64,000 nt of DNA from Diphasiastrum complanatum (taxonomy: Eukaryota; Streptophyta; Lycopodiopsida; Lycopodiales; Lycopodiaceae), in the NCBI GenBank assembly GCA_029204225.1, contig CM055100.1, forward strand, positions 52,592,875 to 52,656,874. The letters run 5' to 3'. Positions 47,050 to 58,902 of the stretch are shown here, in pieces. Below the pieces are notes generated by a model. That model ran no database searches and had not been told where the DNA came from. It worked only from the letters and a program-made list of their open reading frames with translations. Each line of letters starts with the position of its first letter. Position 1 is the stretch's first letter. The position numbers were made by a program, and so were the translations under genes.

Positions 47050-48366
47050 TTGCGGGTCTCCACCGATGAAGCCCCCGGGTCCACCAACGACACATCCAGC
47101 TCCACCATCGCTCCAACTCTGATGTCGTCTACTAGCGATGCACCCAGCTCCAGCATCGATGCAGCTCCGTTCACTACAGCTCCTCCTCTGTCCACCAGCG
47201 CTCCAGATTCCAATAATACAACAGTCTCTTTCTCGCTGTCCACCAGCGCTACGGAGGCACTAACTTTTGTTTCCAATCAGTATGCCACTACTCCCAATGC
47301 TGCTCAAAGACCTAATGATGGCATTGTTGTGGTTACAGATGGAATCATATGTGGTATGAAAGATGAGACAGTGTTGCCTACTGTCCATACTCCTTGCCCT
47401 CCACCTGCTCACTCCTCTTTCTTGATACCTAAGATCTATACACCTGCCCAGTCATTTGAGCAATACATTTTCTCCTACATCGAGCAAATCAAGAACGAAT
47501 CCACCTCTCTACGAAAAGAAATGGGACAGCTGCAAACGATCATTCACATTATGGCCGCTGAACGAGAGATCATGTTAGCCCGGATTACTTCTTTGGAGGC
47601 AGCAATAAGTAACCAAGGAGAACCTACTAAGATTCAAGAGTTGGAAGAGAAGATAGAGCAACATAAGGCTGAGACAAAATCGTGGGCTTCTCTGTTCAAG
47701 GACGATGTTATGGAGGGTGCACCATCCTTCAACCAAGTCATTTCGGCCACCATATCCGAAGAGCGAATGCGAGAATACAAATCCCTGAATATTAGGGTCC
47801 GCGGAGTTGAAGACACCAACGATCCAATGACTGAAGCAGCCAGCTTTCTCTCAAGCACACTCTCCCATCACTCCGAAGGGTTGGATAGAGCTTGGAGAAC
47901 CAAGAGAGACCCCTATACACTCATAGTTCGCTTCACGAATCTCTGGTACTCTGCACATCGGCGGTCGACGAGAGCATTGACAGATCGGGGTTCTGGTGGG
48001 GTGGCCTGCTTAGTCCGCGACTTTCGGCCTTGGGTCGAGTTGGTGTATACAGATGAGCGAGCTCGCTATATTTGGATTCGGGAGGACCGGACTTTGATGG
48101 GACTGAACCATGACCTCTTTCTGGCCATTTGTTATTTTCCACCAAACACATCAGTTTTCACAACAGATGAGGAGTCACCTTACATGGATATCTCTTCAGA
48201 CATTATCAGATATGAGAAGCGGGGTTATGTTCTTTTAGCTGGCGACTTTAATGCCAGGACTGGATCCAGGCCTCCGGCGACGATCAGCAGATGCAGAGGG
48301 TCCAGTTACCGCATATGGAGAGCAGATGCTTCAGTTGGGCGAGGCTCATGGATTGGCCATTTATAA
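47050..48366 (+). pseudogene. LINE beta-2 ORF1 fused in frame to endonuclease by deletion
   Basis: The open frame begins after a stop at 47038; the first ATG in frame is at 47122. Residues up to about 130 are Ser/Thr/Pro-rich and look disordered. A coiled coil follows (FEQYIFSYIEQIKNESTSLR, LQTIIHIMAAEREIMLARIT, IQELEEKIEQHKAETKSWAS), then NIRVRGVEDTNDPMTEAASF and TLIVRFTNLWYSAHRRS, homologous to the alpha-1 ORF1. At about 47965 a deletion joins it to the endonuclease: RGSGGVACLVRDFRPWVELV, ARYIWIREDRTLMGLNHDLF and LLAGDFNARTGS. The frame is lost again soon after GDFN. Confidence 0.75.
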
Positions 48367-49107
48367 TGGCTTATTGCAGTGGCCTGATTCAGGTGACTTT
48401 ACTTGTTTTCCACACAGTGGAGGGAGTAGTGTTGTTGACTATTTCATGGGATTGTCGTCTCTCCTCCCCTACATTTCATCTTTCCTGGTTCACCGTACCA
48501 CTTTGTCTGACCACTCATACCTCTCTCTCTCTATTGGCCTTCTTCACACCCCATGTACTAGTACCCTAACTCCTGGCAACAAGACAGTATACCGCTATAA
48601 TCCTCAAAACACCCCCAGGTACAGGGAAGCATTATCTGACCTCCTGACTCATTTCCCTTACGACGATACTTTGACGGACCAGTCTCTTTTTTCTTGTCGG
48701 ACTTTGCATACCGCTGCATCCCTTGCTTTTCCATCTCCACGGCCCAAGCACTTACGACATAATCGACCAAACAACCCCTGGTATGACCACAAGTGTAACC
48801 AACTTCATATGCACTTGATTTATGCACGCTGCCACCTTCCCCATATGGTAAAGGACTTATCCCATGTATATCGTAGAACCACCCGAAAAAAGAAAATTAC
48901 TTACAAAATCGGCCAGTGAAAGAAGATGATGGACCTCCTCTTTAGCTCCTCGTCGCGATCATCTTGGCAAAAATTCCTCTCACGGGCACCTCCACCCCAG
49001 ATCACAGATCTTAGCACATGGGTAACCTATGCCACATCATTGTACACTGTTCCTGACACCCCTCCACTTCCCACACATCCCACACACGTACTTCTGATAT
49101 ATTCTCT
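48251..49107 (+). pseudogene. LINE beta-2 endonuclease end and linker
   Basis: It continues in the next frame: GPVTAYGEQMLQLGEAHGLA, GGSSVVDYFMGLSSLLPYIS, TTLSDHSYLSLSIGLLHTPC (SDH motif) and the linker YRRTTRKKKITYKIGQ, then a stop and SSSRSSWQKFLSRAPPPQIT. The last part before RT is in several frames. Confidence 0.78.
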
Positions 49108-50424
49108 CCAGCCACAGTAGAAGAGGCCATTGACCGATTAAATCTACATAAGGCCAAAGATATTGATGATCTAGAAGCTGAAATTTTAAAGCAAGCTGCT
49201 GACATTCTCTCACCCTTCCTCTCTTTCCTCTTTAACTGCTCTATCACATCTGGTTTCCCCTCCCCCTGGTCCACAAACCTTATCCATCCTATCCATAAAG
49301 GCAGTGATCCCATGAAAGCCAACAACTATCGTACCATCATGATCAGCCACCTCTTTGCCAAGGTTTATGGTTCTATTCTTCAGTCAGAGATCAGTACAGA
49401 GATGGATACCCGAACACTGCATGCCATAGGTCAGGCAGGTTTTAGACCAGGATATACCACATCAGATCATATTTTCACCCTGAGATCCATCATTGAGGAG
49501 GCTAAGGCCAGGAGAGAGCGTGTATACTGCCGCTTTGTGGATTTCCGCAAGGCCTTTGACTCTGTGCCTCGACATCTACTGATACAGAGACTTTGGGACC
49601 GTGGCCTCCAGGTAGATATCATGCAGGCAATTGTGGCATTGTACAGACGAGTTATAGGTCGTATCCGAGTATCAGGAGTTGTATCACCAGAGATAGAGAG
49701 TACCATTGGGTTTAAGCAGGGATGTCCTCTCTCTCCTACACTCTTTGGTTTATATATAGACGAGCTTGAGCAGGTTATACAGACAGAGGGAGGTGAGGGA
49801 TGCACATTGGGTGACCTCGTTATCGCTATCCTATTATATGCTGATGATGTGGTTTTGCTTTCGAGGACGAGGGCAGATCTGCAGCGGCATCTTGACGCGC
49901 TTCACTCTTTTTGTACTCAGTGGGGATTATCAGTGAATGTGGCCAAAACCAAAGTTATGGTATTTAACACCTCCAGATCCTTCATGATGCGCCAGGTGCT
50001 TCTATGGGAGGAGCATCCACTTGAGGTAGTTGACTCCTACACATACCTAGGTGTGGTATTTTCTGGTCCCACTTTCAGCATGCAACAGGCGGCATTTTCC
50101 CGGCTACGAAAGGGTTATGCATCGTTGATAGATTTGGAGAGATTATGTTTCAGCTCACATATTAGAGATGCGACTAGTAAGTGCCGACTCTTTGACACTA
50201 TGGTCGTTCCCTCAGCTCTATACGCATCAGAGACCTGGAGTACTAGCTTGACGGCTACCGAGTGGGCGCACATCTCACGACTTCATATTCATATGCTCTC
50301 TCGGATGATACGGGCTAAGCCCTCTATCCCACATCATATTATAATGGCAAAGTTTGTCGTCCCCCCTATTCAGATAGAGGCACTGTTCCATATTCATACA
50401 GAGCCTAGAGGATCTCCAGGGTAG
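49108..50424 (+). pseudogene. LINE beta-2 reverse transcriptase
   Basis: The region reads VEEAIDRLNLHKAKDIDDLE, then a 370-codon frame (49312-50424) with NNYRTIMISHLFAKVYGSIL, TLHAIGQAGFRPGYTTSDHI, CRFVDFRKAFDSVPRHLLIQ, GFKQGCPLSPTLFGLYIDEL, ILLYADDVVLLSRTRADLQR, SVNVAKTKVMVFNTSRSFMM, YTYLGVVFSGPTFSMQQAAF and MLSRMIRAKPSIPHHIIMAK. All standard RT blocks including YADD are intact, making this the best-preserved catalytic core in the window together with beta-3. A frameshift ends the frame at EALFHIHTEPRG, where other copies read FIRGLEDLQG. Confidence 0.88.
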
Positions 50425-51301
50425 AGGCACACACTATGCTGCAGCAACTTTGTCGTCCTCCCAACACCTACACTCTGAGGGACACTCCTTTTCGTGGTAT
50501 TCCCAGGCATGTCGTCTCCTCTCCACATTGAGTATTCACATTACGGATCGATCTATGTGTGTTTGACATAATGAGGTTGTTATTGCAGCCATCGCTTTTA
50601 GGTAGGACGATCGTAGCCATTCTCGACAGGAAGCTACAACTCGCAAGCTCGAGTTAGAAATCGTAGGTAAGCAACTATGAAGGAATGGGTTCTCCTGTCA
50701 ATACTTAACTTTCAGCAGTCTTCCGTCCCGGGATGAAAAAATCATAAACGTTTTTATCAGCTTCTTTCCAAGTTTTGCGCTCTCTCTCTCTGTCTCTCTC
50801 TCTTTTGTTGCATCAGGTATTGTTCACTAGCTCAAAGCTATCGAAAATTAGAACCAGCTGATACTCATCAGTATATTAGAGGATACTTATACAGGGCATA
50901 TCTTCAGAGCACTTGGCACGATTCATCTGGGGTGAAGACGGAGTTTTATCGGGCACATTTTCTATCTCGGGATCCTGCTGGGTATCCCATTGTACCCAGA
51001 TACCTAGTGGACAGTATCTCACACAGACTGCGAATAGTGATGGGTCAGTTCCGGGTTTCCTCTCACCAGTTAGCCGTTGAGACTGGCAGATACAGGGGCA
51101 TCCCAAGAGATGCGCAGATTCGTAGTATGTGTTACCTACATGATATAGGGGATGAGTTTCATTTTCTCTTCAGATGCCCAGCTTACTATCAGAGTTGAGG
51201 GAGATACTACTGCTTGTTTCGAGATCAGCCATTTGCACTCTCTACCTTGATATCGTATGAGGACTTCAGATGTGTTGCGTTGATGATCCGGGAGATGAGA
51301 C
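50425..51301 (+). pseudogene. LINE beta-2 C-terminal region, interrupted by a 310-bp insertion
   Basis: It reads HYAAATLSSSQHLHSEGHSF and LSIHITD, is interrupted at about 50553-50867 by unrelated sequence, and resumes THQYIRGYLYRAYLQSTWHD, GVKTEFYRAHFLSRDPAGYP, VSSHQLAVETGRYRGIPRDA, MCYLHDIGDEFHFLFRCPAY, then a stop. The CCHC-like residues are retained (C of SMCYL, H and C of FHFLFRC). Confidence 0.75.
50555..50865. other. Unidentified insertion inside LINE beta-2
   Basis: Compared with beta-3, about 310 bp interrupt the codons between HITD and THQYIRG, replacing a few codons. It has a (CT)n run (50779-50803). I see no terminal repeats, target duplication or coding. Confidence 0.6.
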
Positions 51302-51748
51302 TTGCATATGGCGAGTCTTGACGCTGACACCTCCCCCTTGATACAGCTGAGCATACAGGAGTGTCTATCCCGCCGGAGACAGAGGCAGGAGAGTAGTGAT
51401 TCTGATGGAGAGGCTGAGATTCCAGATGCCACCATACATAGATGGCAGAGACAGTGTCGTCAATTAGAGAGACAGCCAGCACGCAGGCCACAGCCTACAG
51501 CTTCACGACAGCATAGACACCACCGATCATCCACTCGACGACAGAGAGACGCAGCTCGCTCAAAGACAGTGCCACAGTATACTTTACATCATATTTTTTT
51601 TTTCCACAAGCAGAGAGACATCTATGATGCTTGACTCTCCTTGTGCCTAGCACTATTTCTTGTTTTACTGTAATCTTGTTTCTTTTAGGTGGTAGAGCTT
51701 TCACGCTCCCACCGGGCATACTTGACATGTACCTTTTTTCAGTCCTAT

Positions 51749-51779
51749 GTACCTTAGGGTATTCCATGGACATTAATAA

Positions 51780-51782
<3 letters not shown>
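51749..51782 (+). other. LINE 3'-end hairpin (beta)
   Basis: GTACC-TTAG-GGTAT, 6 nt (TCCATG), GACATTAATAAAGA, then (TC)n. Confidence 0.85.

Positions 51783-51866
<84 letters not shown>
51783..51866 (+). repeat. (TC)n tail of LINE beta-2
   Basis: 84 nt of (TC)n, abutting LINE gamma at 51867. Confidence 0.95.
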
Positions 51867-51868
<2 letters not shown>

Positions 51869-51899
51869 AGTTCTAGCACGTATTCGGCTGGGTAGTGAT

Positions 51900-52856
51900 T
51901 TGTCTTCTCCCATCCGTAGCACTGTTGGCGTCAAGCAAGGCTGTCCACTATCCCCTCCGCTCTTTGCACTTTATATTGATGATCTTGAGCGCCTCATTCG
52001 TGCAGAAGGTGGAGATGATTGCCCGCTGGCTCATTTGCTCATCCCCATTCTGCTTTATGCTGATGACATTGTCCTGCTTTCTTCCTCACCAGAAGAGTTG
52101 CAGTGTCACTTGCAAGTCTTACATCGGTTTTGTGTTGCTTGGGGTCTCTCTGTTAACTTAAAAAAGACGAAGATCATGATTTTCAACACCAATCGACAAA
52201 GCCTTCACAATTATCAATTCTTCTATGACGGCCAGGAAGTTGATGTTGTTGCCTCTTATACTTACTTGGGAGTCCTGTTTACTGCACCCCTTCTTGGTTT
52301 CCGCCAGGCTGCATTTGCGCACATTTCCTCCGGTCTTTCAGCATTGGTCCAGTTCAAGCGTGGTTGTACAATGAATCATATTTTTGATCCCGCTACTAGA
52401 TGCCAATTGTTTCACACACGGGTGGTTCCAGCAGTGATGTATGCCTCCGAGATTTGTTTGCCAGGACTTTCTCTCCGGGACTGGGCAGGGACTCCTCCGA
52501 TCATCCTTGAGGGCTTTTTCCGCCTTATTCTTTTTCTTCAGCGGATTCAGGAGATTCGTGCATCTCACCCGGATAGATACGTAGTTGCTGCGGTTACTTC
52601 TTCATGTGTCCTAGCTGATTCCCATGCCAAGCTATCCTGGTACCAGCAGGCGTCTGATCTCTTACGCCATCTGGGCATCTCTATCATGGATCTTCCTCGT
52701 GGTACGCATTCATATATCCGAGGCTATTTATTCCGTCGATATATGCAGCAGACTTGGAGCTCCCTCCCACCTTCCCGTACTCGACTGAGCTATTACCAGA
52801 CACACTTCCTCTCTCAAGATCCTTCTGGTTTGCCATTGTTGCCGCTCTATCTCTAA
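51900..52856 (+). pseudogene. LINE gamma reverse transcriptase, C-terminal half
   Basis: An open frame of 318 codons covering RT blocks from GVKQGCPLSP to the thumb and connection region. YADD is intact. The N-terminal RT blocks (FVDFRKAFDS) are absent because of 5' truncation. It ends at a TAA at 52854-52856, next to the gypsy target duplication, so the stop belongs to the LINE. Confidence 0.82.
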
Positions 52857-52861
52857 CAGCC

Positions 52862-53219
52862 TGTAATAGATCCTAACACCACAGTAGGGCAAACACTAAT
52901 TGATCCACCCAACCTTGCCTACTCCCTGATATAGAGTAAGCCCCTCCTAGCCCAGTGTGAGGACTGATAGCATGCTACTGCCAAGTGTCGGCCACGTGGC
53001 ACTGACGTGGCCGACTGCACGTCGGGACCCAACTGGGGGCCCTATCCTGCTGACAGGGTCCCTAGGCTGTGTTAGGCCCGCCATGGCTATGGACCGTGCT
53101 GGGGCACACTACTCACACTGTCTTGCCCTGTTGGTCATGTACGCTGGACACGACCCTGACTGTGGTATCTGACCTATCTGTGTTCTCTAGGGTTCGGCAC
53201 TGGTTACGAGCTCGTAACA
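52862..53219 (-). repeat. 3' LTR of gypsy copy A
   Basis: 358 bp. On minus it starts TGTTACGAGCTCGTAAC, including a 16-bp perfect palindrome, and ends ATCTATTACA. It carries GGCCACGTGGC, a G-box palindrome. Confidence 0.95.
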
Positions 53220-53230
53220 CTCCCTCCCCC

Positions 53231-55447
53231 TTAAGAACCGTCTTGGTCCTCTAAGACAAAGTCTGGAAAAATCTTGCGAAGGACGCTGCCTCTTTCCCAA
53301 GTGGCATTCTCAACAGGCTGATCATTCCACTTAACCAGATATTCTCGGTATAGAGTATGACGAGTCTGCATCTCTCTACTATCAAGAATTTCCTCTGGTT
53401 CATGTGGAGGTTGTTGAGGATCCAATGGGAGAACTAGAACACTGTCCCCTACCAGATTATCTGATCTGGTTAAGGCTTTTCGTAACTGACTTACATGAAA
53501 AACTGGAAAAACCTTACTGCTGTGTGGGAGTTCTAGTTCATAGGTGACCTCGCCTAGTCTCCTACTGATGGTAAAGGGACCACAATACCTTGGAGACAAC
53601 TTAGCACACACTCCTGATTTGAGGGTTTTAGAGTCAACTGGGACTCTCAAGTAGACTTTCTCACCAGTGGAGAACTGCACATCCCGTCTGTGTGGATCTG
53701 CATAATGCCTGGCTCGATCCTGGGATTGTCTAATGCTACGCTTAGCATGTTCTATCATCTGGTTTAGGTCTTCTAAAAAGTTTCTGGCTGCTTCAACTTT
53801 TTCTTGTTTAAACCCTACAGCTGTGGGTGAGCGTGGCTGAAAACCGTACATCAGCATAAATGGGCTGTATCCCGTAGCTGAATGTTTGGTACTGTTGTAA
53901 GCAAACTCTAATATTGAGAGATACTCCTCCCAATTAGTCTGCCTCTTGCTGACGTATGCACGAAGCATATCCTCCAGCACTTGATTTACCCTTTCTGTTT
54001 GACCGTCCGTCTGTGGATGGTCAGTGGTACTCATATTAAGTTTAGTATGGAGATGATGGAATACTGCCTTCCAAAAATTTCCAGTAAACTTACTGTCCCG
54101 GTCGCTGACTATGCCGGAAGGTAGACCGTACAATTTAAATAGCCCGTCTACAAACAACCTCGCTAACTCTGGAGCTCTAACGGTTGTTTTGGTCGGAATA
54201 AAATGAGCCATTTTGGTCAGACGGTCAACTGTGACCCATATAGCGTCATTACCCTTTTGGGTTTTAGGCAGGCCTACTATAAAATCCATGGAGATACTCT
54301 CCCATTTACCAGCTGGTATTTCTAAGGGATGCAACAACCCTCCTGCCTTTAAACGCTCTGCTTTATTTACTTGACATTTCTGGCAACTGGTTACATACTG
54401 GTGGACGTCCTTTTTCATACTGGGCCAGAAAAATTGCCTACGAAGAAGCTCATAGGTCTTCTGTATGCCTGGGTGTCCCGCGCTAGGATTGTCATGACAT
54501 TCATATAGGACCTGCTGCCTATAATCCTCTGAATTGGGGACACATACTCTATCTCTATAGAGCAAGTACTCATCCTGAATGGAATACTGTTTCCATTTGA
54601 ATCCTTGAGTCAACTGACCCTCAACCACTGGGGTTTGCTTGGGTAATACAGGCTCAGAATCCTCAACGTCATCTGACGACGTATACTCGGACTCATCATC
54701 ATCCTCAACGGAAGCTGCCGTATTCTTGGATGAACTAGCACCAGCCCCGGGAACTGGTTCTGGAGTCTGTAACTGTCTGTTCTGGACTGAGTTCCAGATA
54801 ATAGAGAAGAATGCATCATGCTGGCATTTCCCTCTCAAGGACTCGAGTAACTCATTACGAATCTGAGTAAAACTCAGCTCGTTTATCATAGGCATTCTGC
54901 TAAGGGCATCTGCTACTGTATTGAATTTGCCACGTCTATATTTGATAGACATGTCAAACTCTTGCATCAACTCTGCCCAACGAGCTTTCCGACCTCTAAG
55001 CTCAGGTTGATTGCAAAGGTATCTGAGACTCTCATGGTCTGTCAGGACCTCAAAGTTGGCACCGTACAAATAATGCCTCCAAGTCTTAAGGGCATGGACT
55101 ATAGAAAAGAGTTCCTTTTCATGGGCACCGTACCTAGTCTGAGCTGGCTCGAGATTTTTACTCTCGAACGCAACTAGTCGTCCACCCTGAGTTAGCACAG
55201 CACCTACTGCAAAGTCGCTAGCATCTGTTTCGACCACAAATGGCTGATTGGGGTCGACGACTTTTAAAACTGGTGCTGTAGCTAAGGCTGTTTTGAGAGC
55301 ATCAAAGGTCTCCTGCTGTGCGGACTCCCAAATGAACTCCTTTCCCTTCCCCTTAAGGAGATTTGTCATAGGAACTGCTATCTGAGCATATTCCTTGACA
55401 AATCGTCTGTAATATCCCGCCAGACCAAGAAAGATTTGAAGTTCCAA
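53231..55447 (-). CDS. Gypsy copy A RNase H-integrase-chromodomain (738 codons)
   Basis: The frame opens at the RT-RNase H junction (LQIFLGLAGYYRRFVKEYAQ). RNase H shows VVETDASDFAVGAVLTQGGR and KELFSIVHALKTWRHYLYGA, FEVLTDHESLRYL (residues 70-170). An acidic spacer (VEDDDESEYTSSDDVEDSE) precedes integrase: zinc domain HDNPSAGHPGIQKTYEL and CQKCQVNKAERLK, core with SISMDFIVGLPKTQKGNDAI, GIVSDRDSKFTGNFWKAVFH and HPQTDGQTERVNQVLEDMLR. A GPF module (LSPRYCGPFTISRRLGEVTY) leads to a chromodomain (YLVKWNDQPVENATWERGSV). Its only defect is the upstream frameshift that detaches it from gag-RT. The annotated start is artificial, because the domain is normally translated as part of the polyprotein. 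Confidence 0.92.
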   Translation of the reverse strand: MELQIFLGLAGYYRRFVKEYAQIAVPMTNLLKGKGKEFIWESAQQETFDALKTALATAPVLKVVDPNQPFVVETDASDFAVGAVLTQGGRLVAFESKNLEPAQTRYGAHEKELFSIVHALKTWRHYLYGANFEVLTDHESLRYLCNQPELRGRKARWAELMQEFDMSIKYRRGKFNTVADALSRMPMINELSFTQIRNELLESLRGKCQHDAFFSIIWNSVQNRQLQTPEPVPGAGASSSKNTAASVEDDDESEYTSSDDVEDSEPVLPKQTPVVEGQLTQGFKWKQYSIQDEYLLYRDRVCVPNSEDYRQQVLYECHDNPSAGHPGIQKTYELLRRQFFWPSMKKDVHQYVTSCQKCQVNKAERLKAGGLLHPLEIPAGKWESISMDFIVGLPKTQKGNDAIWVTVDRLTKMAHFIPTKTTVRAPELARLFVDGLFKLYGLPSGIVSDRDSKFTGNFWKAVFHHLHTKLNMSTTDHPQTDGQTERVNQVLEDMLRAYVSKRQTNWEEYLSILEFAYNSTKHSATGYSPFMLMYGFQPRSPTAVGFKQEKVEAARNFLEDLNQMIEHAKRSIRQSQDRARHYADPHRRDVQFSTGEKVYLRVPVDSKTLKSGVCAKLSPRYCGPFTISRRLGEVTYELELPHSSKVFPVFHVSQLRKALTRSDNLVGDSVLVLPLDPQQPPHEPEEILDSREMQTRHTLYREYLVKWNDQPVENATWERGSVLRKIFPDFVLEDQDGS

Positions 55448-55481
55448 AATATTTTGAGGTCTCAGCCAACTGAGTATGGCT

Positions 55482-58007
55482 TTACTTATTTGGGTCCATC
55501 TTAATCCCGTCTGAAGAGATAATGTGACCCAAATATGCTACTTCTTCAACAAAGAATTCACACTTGGATTGTTTAGCATAGAGCTTATGCTTTCTGAGTA
55601 GTCGAAACACCTTTCTGAGGTGTTTTAGATGCTCCTTCCTCGTTTTGCTGTAGACGAGGATGTCATCTAAAAATACGACTACAAACTTACCCAAGTATGG
55701 TCTGAGGACACTGTTCATCAAGGTCATAAAGGTAGCTGGAGCATTTGTGAGCCCATATGGCATCACCTTAAACTCATAATGACCGTGACGAGTCCTAAAA
55801 GCTGTTTTCGAGACATCTTCCGATTTTATACGGACTTGATGATATCCCGATCTAAGGTCTATTTTACTGAAAAACTTAGCCCCGTCGAGTTGATCAAACA
55901 ACTCGTCTGCCCGAGGCATAGGGTATTTATTCTTAATTGTGACTTTATTGAGGGCTCTGTAATCTACGCAAAGACGCATAGACCCCTCTTTCTTTTTCAC
56001 CAATAGGACTGGTGAGGCCCATGGTGAACTACTGGTCTGAATTTGGCCTTTCCCAAGATAGTCTGTTAACTGCCTAGTTATTTCTTCATCCTCTGTTCGG
56101 CTGACCCGATACGGAGGTTTAGAAACAGGTGCTGTACCTGGTACTAGGTTTATTACATGATCTACCTCTCTGCTAGGTGGTAAACCATGTGGCAAATCTT
56201 CAGGAAAAACATCTTTAAATTTAGACAATAAAGTTTCTAATTTACTGATTTTCTGCTGAATAGAACTGGAAATAGAAACTTCAGGAATAAACTGAAAGTC
56301 ACATAAGAATACCTGATGGTCTTCGTCTCCGATTAGCTGACAGAGCTCTGAACTGCAGACCATAGGGCTGTTGGGAACATCATGCTCCCCATGCAACTGG
56401 ATCTCTCGGCCTTTATGCTGAAAGCTGAGGGTGTTCTCCTGATAGTTTCTGTGGAGGGAAGGTCCTAAACTGTAGAGCCAATCTCTCCCGAGAACAATGT
56501 CTGTTCGATCCAGGTGCATTATCTGAAAGTTTATTTGATCTTGGTACCCCTGAATACCAAGATTTAACTTACTTACCATAGTTTCCCATATTTTTTTATC
56601 TTCACCCTTAGCTAATGAAACTATGTACCTATGCTGACTAGGTACTTCTGGTAGTTTAAGCTTTTTAACCAGGGTGTGGTTGATGAAATTATGGGTTGCC
56701 CCATCATCAACCATGACTCTTACTGACTGGTTACCAACTTTCCCATGCATACGTACTAGGTCATGCGGCCCAAAGCTGAAGGGTCTCGCTAGCATTGCAG
56801 AGGTCAGCTGGCAACAGTGTTCATGATCTTCATGATACACTTTGATCTCGGAAGCTGCCGAGTCACTGGGGAAACATACAGTCTGAACAAGATGAACTTG
56901 TTTTTTATCTTTTTTAGTGAAAGGCCCCTTGGGACACTGTCTGACTGTGTGTCCCTTGCCCATACACACAAAGCACAAACGTTCTTGTTTGGCTTTCTCA
57001 AAATCATCTGGTTTTAAGGGCTGTATGTGTGAAGGGCGTTTCTGAGGAGCTTCACCTTTAAATTTATCTTCTTTCTTTCTTTTTAAAAATTTCTTTTTAA
57101 ATTGAAAGTCTTTCTGAGGAAGCTGCTCAGAAAGTGGTTGCTGTCTCGCTCTCTTCCTACCCACTGAATCATCATAGATTTGAGCATATCTGAGAGCTTG
57201 CTCAAGGGTAGTAGGCGAGTTTCTCTGGACCTCTACTTTATATTCATCTTTGAGGCCACGGACAAATCCCCTGATTTTTTGATAGTCATCCATATTTTTA
57301 ATCTTTAAAATTGCCTCTCGATACTGCGAGATATATTGGATGAGGGACTTGTCCATTACTGTTCTTTCCCAGGCTTCCCAGGCTCTATCAAGTTCATTCT
57401 CTGGTAGAAATTCTCTTAGGAAAGCTTCTTCAAAAGCTTTCCATGACCGGGGAGTCTGCCCAGTCTCCTGGAGATTTAACCACCACTTATAGGCCATAGG
57501 CCCTAAAGAAAGACTGGCCTCAATTGCTTGCAAATGGTCAGGGGTCTGTTTAAGAGCATGAATGTTCTTCCATTTGCTGAGGAAGGTTTGTAGAATATCT
57601 GCATTTCTATCCTTCTCTTCCCCATTAAAAGTAGGAGGCTTTAAATCTTTAAAAACACTGGGGTGAGACCGTAAAGTCTCACCCGAAACTGATGGAAGTG
57701 GAGAAGGGGATAACTGAGAAGTGGAGGGAAGGCTTCCTTTCGCGGAGCTCAAAATCAAGTTTTTGAGTTCAGCGAACGAGTCGTCCACACTGGACTTGAA
57801 ATTGGCTAATGCCAGCTTCAGTTCATCCACTTCTGTTACCAATTGGAGGAACTGCTCCTTGGTAACCAGTTCGTCGAGTTCTTCGGCGAACTGTTCCTGT
57901 TCTTCTACTTCCATGGGTTCCTTCCCTTTTCTGTAAGCCAAGGCTTCTGTTTCAAGTTCGTCGAAGCCTCTCTCCTGGGGTTGATCAGGTCCCTGAGGAG
58001 TGGTCAT
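55482..58007 (-). CDS. Gypsy copy A gag-protease-RT polyprotein (first 841 codons)
   Basis: The start is the ATG of [15 protein letters not shown]. An acidic N-terminus with heptad-like [14 protein letters not shown] is followed by the gag domain ([34 protein letters not shown]), the zinc knuckle [14 protein letters not shown] (C-x2-C-x4-H-x4-C complete, about residue 345), protease [20 protein letters not shown] (about 430) and [102 protein letters not shown] (active-site LDD, about 780), and [20 protein letters not shown]. It ends in frame with a stop at MDPNK, just before the RNase H region. Confidence 0.93.
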   Translation of the reverse strand: MTTPQGPDQPQERGFDELETEALAYRKGKEPMEVEEQEQFAEELDELVTKEQFLQLVTEVDELKLALANFKSSVDDSFAELKNLILSSAKGSLPSTSQLSPSPLPSVSGETLRSHPSVFKDLKPPTFNGEEKDRNADILQTFLSKWKNIHALKQTPDHLQAIEASLSLGPMAYKWWLNLQETGQTPRSWKAFEEAFLREFLPENELDRAWEAWERTVMDKSLIQYISQYREAILKIKNMDDYQKIRGFVRGLKDEYKVEVQRNSPTTLEQALRYAQIYDDSVGRKRARQQPLSEQLPQKDFQFKKKFLKRKKEDKFKGEAPQKRPSHIQPLKPDDFEKAKQERLCFVCMGKGHTVRQCPKGPFTKKDKKQVHLVQTVCFPSDSAASEIKVYHEDHEHCCQLTSAMLARPFSFGPHDLVRMHGKVGNQSVRVMVDDGATHNFINHTLVKKLKLPEVPSQHRYIVSLAKGEDKKIWETMVSKLNLGIQGYQDQINFQIMHLDRTDIVLGRDWLYSLGPSLHRNYQENTLSFQHKGREIQLHGEHDVPNSPMVCSSELCQLIGDEDHQVFLCDFQFIPEVSISSSIQQKISKLETLLSKFKDVFPEDLPHGLPPSREVDHVINLVPGTAPVSKPPYRVSRTEDEEITRQLTDYLGKGQIQTSSSPWASPVLLVKKKEGSMRLCVDYRALNKVTIKNKYPMPRADELFDQLDGAKFFSKIDLRSGYHQVRIKSEDVSKTAFRTRHGHYEFKVMPYGLTNAPATFMTLMNSVLRPYLGKFVVVFLDDILVYSKTRKEHLKHLRKVFRLLRKHKLYAKQSKCEFFVEEVAYLGHIISSDGIKMDPNK

Positions 58008-58902
58008 CTTCGAAACTGAAAGAGAGCTACCTTAACTTCTGAAGGAAAAAAGTCTAAAAGACTAATTTACAACTGTACAAGGGAAAGGAAAGATGACTTA
58101 GCTGTTTCTGAGGACTGTACTTCCAAAGAGATTATGAAGAGGAACCCTTTCAGCTCTTTTCCCCAAGATTTCAGACCTGCTGTCCCGGAAAATGCCAGTT
58201 TGAAGCTTCAAAACGGTGCCAAATTTCCCGGTTCTTGAGTTGAGTAGCTGACTAATCTGATTTGAGGTGTGGGGCTCCAACAAACCGAGTAAAAACCGGA
58301 AGTTTACAAAAAGAAATCCGGAATTTTTGAAGTCCCTGCCCTCGCTGGTTGGTCAGCAAACTGTCTGGCCCGATTTGTCCAATTTACAGCTCTGAAATCA
58401 CCTTGATTCTCTGATTTACTCTCAGCCTGTAGGTCGCTGGTCTGTAGCAAGCAAGTCTGAAACTCAGACTCCTGAAAAACTTCTGAAAAACAGGGTTAAA
58501 TTCTGAGATTTCTACCCTACTGTCCAGCGCTGGCCCTGCTACAATATTTCAGATCAGAACTCCTTCTAATCTACTCAGAACTTCATACGAAACTCAGATT
58601 TGAGGGCTGACTATACAGCGATGGACCTGCTCTTCCCTTCCTCTTGAATTTCCGCTCAGATCATAGTGATCTACACTCGAAAATCAGAGAGGGAAACTGA
58701 TTTTTCAGCGCTGAAGCTATTGTAAAAGATATGCTTCCAAACTACTGAGAAATCCAGCAAATTGGAGGATTAGAAAGCTGATCCTACAGCGATTTTCCTC
58801 CTCTATTCTTTTCTGAGAATCTCCCAGATCTTTCCTATCTTCTGATAGCTTTCTCTACTGTTGCTCCTGAACTCCCTAGGATGGAGATGGCTCTGATACC
58901 AG

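Larger units (their letters stand above)
46895..51866 (+). mobile_element. LINE beta-2, nearly full length, (TC)n tail
   Basis: Starting right after the alpha-3 tail, it has about 220 bp of GC-rich 5' UTR-like sequence, an ORF1 remnant fused to endonuclease (47050-48366), a second endonuclease frame (48251-48919), RT (49108-50424), a C-terminal CCHC-like region interrupted by an insertion of about 310 bp (50555-50865), a 3' UTR with both hairpins and an (TC)n tail (51783-51866). The 5' part is the most complete of any LINE in the window. YADDVV and FVDFRKAFDSVP are intact, but frameshifts, a deletion and the insertion make it inactive. The next LINE begins at 51867. Confidence 0.88.

Noticed and set aside
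55448-55485. Programmed ribosomal frameshift between the two gypsy A frames
   Set aside because: It lies between RT and RNase H, not at gag-pol, and no slippery heptamer with pseudoknot is apparent; a mutation is more likely.
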